NCBI GenBank assembly: GCA_037074705.1
Contig: CM073590.1
Coordinates: 113,480,100-113,544,099 of the forward strand
Reading direction: 5' to 3'
DNA: 64,000 nt
DNA from: Zhengitettix transpicula
Taxonomy: Eukaryota; Arthropoda; Insecta; Orthoptera; Tetrigidae
In this document: positions 61,120-64,000 of the stretch, in pieces
How the letters are laid out: each line of letters opens with the position of its first letter
How positions within the stretch are numbered: the stretch's first letter is position 1
Position numbers and translations under genes: made by a program
The notes under the pieces: model-generated
The model's input: only the letters and a program-made list of their open reading frames with translations
Database searches by the model: none
What the model was told of the DNA's origin: nothing

Positions 61120-61472
61120 AAATAAAATAATTATATATAAAGCCGTCATCAAACCCGATTTGGACATTCGGAATTAAATTACGAGGGTCCGCTAGTGCAT
61201 CTAATACGGTCAAGATACAAAAATCGCAATCGAGATCCCTCAGTCTTTGTTGATGATCCTTGGTATGTGAGTAATCTAACATTACATCATGATTTACGCA
61301 TAACATTCATCAAAGATTCTAGAGAGAGCAATGAAACACCATGATGGACTTAAAATACATACGAATCCACTCATACACTCATTGCTGGAACATAAAATGA
61401 ACAGAAGACTCAAGAAATGCTGGCCAGTCGATCTGAAAAATGTGGTAACCGGGGACCGATCAGGACATTAAT
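61120..61472 (+). pseudogene. Jockey-type non-LTR retrotransposon, C-terminal relic
   Basis: In three frames, joined by at least two frameshifts, the plus strand retains the conserved end of Jockey-clade ORF2: YIKPSSNPIWTFGIKLRGSA then SASNTVKIQKSQSRSL (61,127-61,250), DDPWYVSNLTLHHDLRITFI (61,250-61,310), and MKHHDGLKIHTNPLIHSLLE followed by HKMNRRLKKCWPVDLKNVV up to a stop at ~61,470. Only the tail is present, so the insertion was 5'-truncated or later cut. Oppositely oriented type-2 motifs flank it (60,955 minus and 61,570 plus). Confidence 0.8.
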
Positions 61473-61569
61473 TAATTCAATTAAGTAAATGAATTCTAAG
61501 TCATAACAAATCTCATAGAATATGTGATTCCGATTGTTATTTAAATAAATAAATAAAACTTCAATGTAC

Positions 61570-61602
61570 ACCTGATGAAGTCTCAAATTAAGAACGAAAC
61601 GT
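61570..61602 (+). other. Hammerhead-like motif, type 2 (i), best-preserved core
   Basis: ACCTGATGAAGTCTCAAATT then AAGAACGAAACGTACTGTAA. Both catalytic boxes, CUGAUGA and GAAAC, are intact, and AC..GU A downstream could form a two-pair stem III with a GUA cleavage triplet. Stem II is imperfect, one base is extra, and no convincing stem I is visible, so activity is doubtful. Confidence 0.5.
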
Positions 61603-62194
61603 ACTGTAATTTTATTTTTATAAATTTCTTCATTACTATTTTTCTTACTTATGCTAAATTTATTGTAAAACTAAAATATAAATATTAACTCAATATATAT
61701 TATAATGTTTTCATTTCTCTGTAGTTGAAAATGTTGTACCTTATCTGTGTAAGATTTTTTTCCTTGTATTAAAATATTGAAATACCATTTTAAGAATAAG
61801 ACGAGTAATTCGCAGTTAGAATCTTTGTTGTGTTTCAGTGGTCTATTTTCATTAAAAATTGCTCTGAATTGAACCAGCCAATAAAATCCCACCGAAATTA
61901 TTTTCTTTCAATAATTATTTTAATAACATGTGACTAACCTAGTTTTAAGTTTTATAACGTGCTGGTTGTTGGCTGAAAATATGCCCCTTATTGAATGTGA
62001 TTTAGGAAGAGCACTTATATTCGGACAGCGAAACAATAAATTTGAGACTGCCAGGCTGAAGTCTTCTGTTTGAAAGGGCTAAAAGGAATTACATCCAGTC
62101 GCTTTGATCTGTTTTGTTGAATTCTGTTAAAGTAAATTTACGAGGGTAGGGAAATAAGCACATACAAATCAATATAATACACATTATTTTCGGC

Positions 62195-62524
62195 TTAATA
62201 ATTTTTATTATCAATCCTTTCAGCAGTAGGCATTTCAGCCAGTGTTTCTCCAACTTTTTCAAGCTTTCCAAAAGCAAGTTGTCGGAGTGTCTTAAAAATA
62301 AGCGTTTGATCTCCTAGTTCGAAGTGAAATATAAATATTTGCTCGGGGCTCAGTCTGTCGAAAACGGTAAATATGGCAGAAGTTCGATCTTCAATTCGAC
62401 AATTTGCGTCATCGTAACTGCGTTGTCCTGATAGAAGAACCCTTTCTTCTAGTCTGATTTTTTGACAAGTTTTCATGCTAAATCGAAACCACTTACCAAT
62501 TGGATATGTCTGTGTCGTCGACAA
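62195..62524 (-). CDS. Uncharacterised 109-codon ORF
   Basis: The frame reads MSTTQTYPIG at its start and ends GETLAEMPTAERIDNKNY. Composition is protein-like, with charged and hydrophobic residues alternating (for example FDRLSPEQIFIFHFELGDQ), and the frame is long for this AT-rich surrounding. I recognise no family. Within it, CAATTG|GTAAGTGG and CAAAAAATCAG|ACTAG could be a donor and acceptor ~55 bp apart, so part of the frame may be intronic. It lies ~500 bp left of the Harbinger relic, on the opposite strand. It may be an exon of an unknown gene, a transposon fragment, or chance. Confidence 0.3.
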   Translation of the reverse strand: MSTTQTYPIGKWFRFSMKTCQKIRLEERVLLSGQRSYDDANCRIEDRTSAIFTVFDRLSPEQIFIFHFELGDQTLIFKTLRQLAFGKLEKVGETLAEMPTAERIDNKNY

Positions 62525-63225
62525 TTGAGTTCAATTAGACTAGTCGCTCATTCAACATCACCTTATCGTGGATTTAGTCTACATTTCTCCAGCGGTCGTC
62601 CCGAACGACGTTTCACAATTATGGATGTCCGACTCATGACCCAATTATAAACGGTTTTAAACACAGGGGCAGATGTGCTAGGAGCTTCATCCTTCAAGTA
62701 TTTGTTTTCCAAGTCGTTTCGCGTTTAAAACGGAAATGTTTACTCACGACCCAAAACTCGTTATTTCCACGGTGGGAAAGAAAAATACTTGACAGTTCCT
62801 TTAGTTTTTTTGGTTACAATTTGTGCAACCAAAAACAGCGCACGACAGCATTGTCTGTTTTCTTTAAGTAGAAATGCACAGTGTTCAACGTAAAACAAAT
62901 TCTTTCCACTAACAAACAAAATACCAAAAGAAAGTATTCGACTCCGTCACAACCACAAGAAGCTAGCATCGAACTTGACGTCATGCGCAGAAGAGAACCA
63001 AATTCCGTTCGAAATCCTTTATACATGGCACACTCACACCAGTGCGGGACTGCGGGAACGGGAATCCCGTTGCAGTTACGGGACGGGGTTCCGCACGGTC
63101 CTTCACACCATTGCGGGAACGGGAAATCATTTTATAGACGCTTTCCAGCAAACACAGCAGTTTCACTTAAAATAATTACGCATTTTTAATAAATTTTTTA
63201 ATTCAAGTTAAGACTGTGTTCAATA

Positions 63226-63306
63226 ATGTCTTCAGATGAAGAAGAGGCTGTAATTTTACTAGCTCTAGCCGAAGACGAAAAACGTGCTAATAAGTTATTA
63301 GAATAA
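63226..63306 (+). pseudogene. N-terminal remnant of a HARBI1-like transposase
   Basis: The 26-codon frame MSSDEEEAVILLALAEDEKR, then ANKLLE and a stop, has the acidic and leucine-rich start seen in PIF/Harbinger nucleases. It stops before any catalytic residue. Confidence 0.55.
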
Positions 63307-63424
63307 TAAATAAACAATGCAATTATTTACCCCGCTACACCCTGTTTCGTAATTATTTATATATCTTCAGAAAAATGAGAATATGAATTCATGTAATTCT
63401 AAACGTTAAACGTTTGATGAATAT

Positions 63425-63625
63425 CACACCTTAATGCCAGCGCTACGTAGAGATGTTGCAAGATTTTATCTTTTTTTCAGAATGACACCTGATTGTTTTG
63501 ATGAAATTTGCAATTGAATTAAGAATGACATTAAAAAGCAATACACAAACTACCGTTAACCAATATCTCCAGAAGGATGACTTGCAATTGCTTTGAGGTA
63601 TATATGCTATAACACTTAAACGAGT
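63425..63625 (+). pseudogene. Internal remnant of a HARBI1-like transposase
   Basis: With three in-frame stops it reads YHTLMPALRRDVARFYLFFR, MTPDCFDEICN, IKNDIKKQYTNYR, then PISPEG and LAIALRY. This is the conserved block before the DDE domain in PIF/Harbinger transposases (FRM..xFD, TNYR.xI.PEERLAI.LRY). The DDE domain itself is missing, so the copy is dead and internally deleted. Confidence 0.8.
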
Positions 63626-64000
63626 GTGAACGATTTAGAATACTTAATTTAATGTATTATTAAGATTTTTGTTGACGGCTTGTACCCAAACAATGGAGCA
63701 AGCGCGTAGCAATCACGTGCGGGACGCGGGAAATACCATGCAAGTTGCGAACCTTCAGTGGGACGCAGCAAGCGGCGGGAAAGTTCATGCAGGTCTTAAT
63801 ATGCCCATATCCCGCTATGAAAACATGTCCCGCACCTTTCCCGTTTCCGCAGTCCCGCAATTATGTGAGAGGGTCTTTATACTCCCACCATTGTTGTTTC
63901 TATTATTTGAAAAAACACCATTTATTTCCTTGGCCGATACTAAAAATTTAACGACACAACGGATGTGACTGAAAATGTGCTTCTTCTCAGAAACAAATTT

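Larger units (their letters stand above)
63028..63873 (+). mobile_element. PIF/Harbinger-type deletion derivative
   Basis: The ends are inverted: TGCGGGACTGCGGGAACGGG near 63,043-63,062 matches the reverse complement of the right end at ~63,837-63,857 (TGCGGGACTGCGGAAACGGG). Imperfect homology extends outwards to ACTCACAC/TCTCACAT. Many GCGGGA-type repeats fill both ends. Between them are two transposase remnants on the plus strand. A clean 3-bp target duplication was not identified, so the outer limits are uncertain by several bases. Confidence 0.75.

Noticed and set aside
1..64000. tRNA, rRNA or snRNA genes
   Set aside because: No cloverleaf with recognisable A and B boxes, and no rRNA or snRNA core sequence, was found by eye. 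A covariance search would be needed to exclude degraded copies.

Overview
The window is nuclear DNA of an animal, most probably a hemimetabolous insect. It is AT-rich, has spliceosomal introns with GT..AG ends, contains one recognisable conserved gene (COP9 signalosome subunit 7), and is crowded with relics of metazoan transposons: Helitron-like, Jockey-type and other non-LTR, LTR, Penelope-like, Tc1/mariner-superfamily and PIF/Harbinger. Nothing suggests a prokaryote, plasmid or phage. Species cannot be read from the sequence.

1-28,267 is a head-to-tail array of ~9.0-kb units (periods 8,995, 9,029 and 9,028 bp between starts 1, 8,996, 18,025 and 27,053), entering from beyond the left edge. 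Each unit joins a ~4.5-kb Helitron-like block (H), built of ~16 diverged ~275-bp monomers and ending in a GC-rich 3' terminus CTAG followed by T, to a ~4.5-kb insert. The insert carries a small ORF with a duplicated module, a relic with two homologous ~85-bp introns, and a dispersed repeat seen again at 36.2 kb. The last H has its own diverged 3' end (27,115-28,267), which is the expected outcome if unequal recombination between two Helitron copies made the array.

28,268-43,060 is gene-poor and repeat-rich: a 544-bp insertion flanked by 17-bp target duplications, a 27-bp-arm hairpin, a 408-bp foldback element, two divergent LTRs in opposite orientations with primer-binding-site-like sequences, and a truncated non-LTR ORF2.

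46,572-54,276 (minus strand) holds the only confident host gene, CSN7: five coding exons, 267 codons plus stop. Intron 4 holds a 1.2-kb mariner-superfamily element with both terminal inverted repeats. Intron 3 holds a decayed Penelope-like element (reverse transcriptase and GIY-YIG relics). Both are antisense to CSN7.

54.3-64.0 kb has no confident complete gene. It contains a possible non-coding first exon (~56.3-56.5 kb), a Jockey-type reverse-transcriptase tail, a PIF/Harbinger deletion derivative, and many copies of a CUGAUGA...GAAAC motif. Nine such motifs lie between 50.6 and 61.6 kb. They resemble hammerhead ribozyme cores and are the most interesting unexplained signal after the Helitron array.
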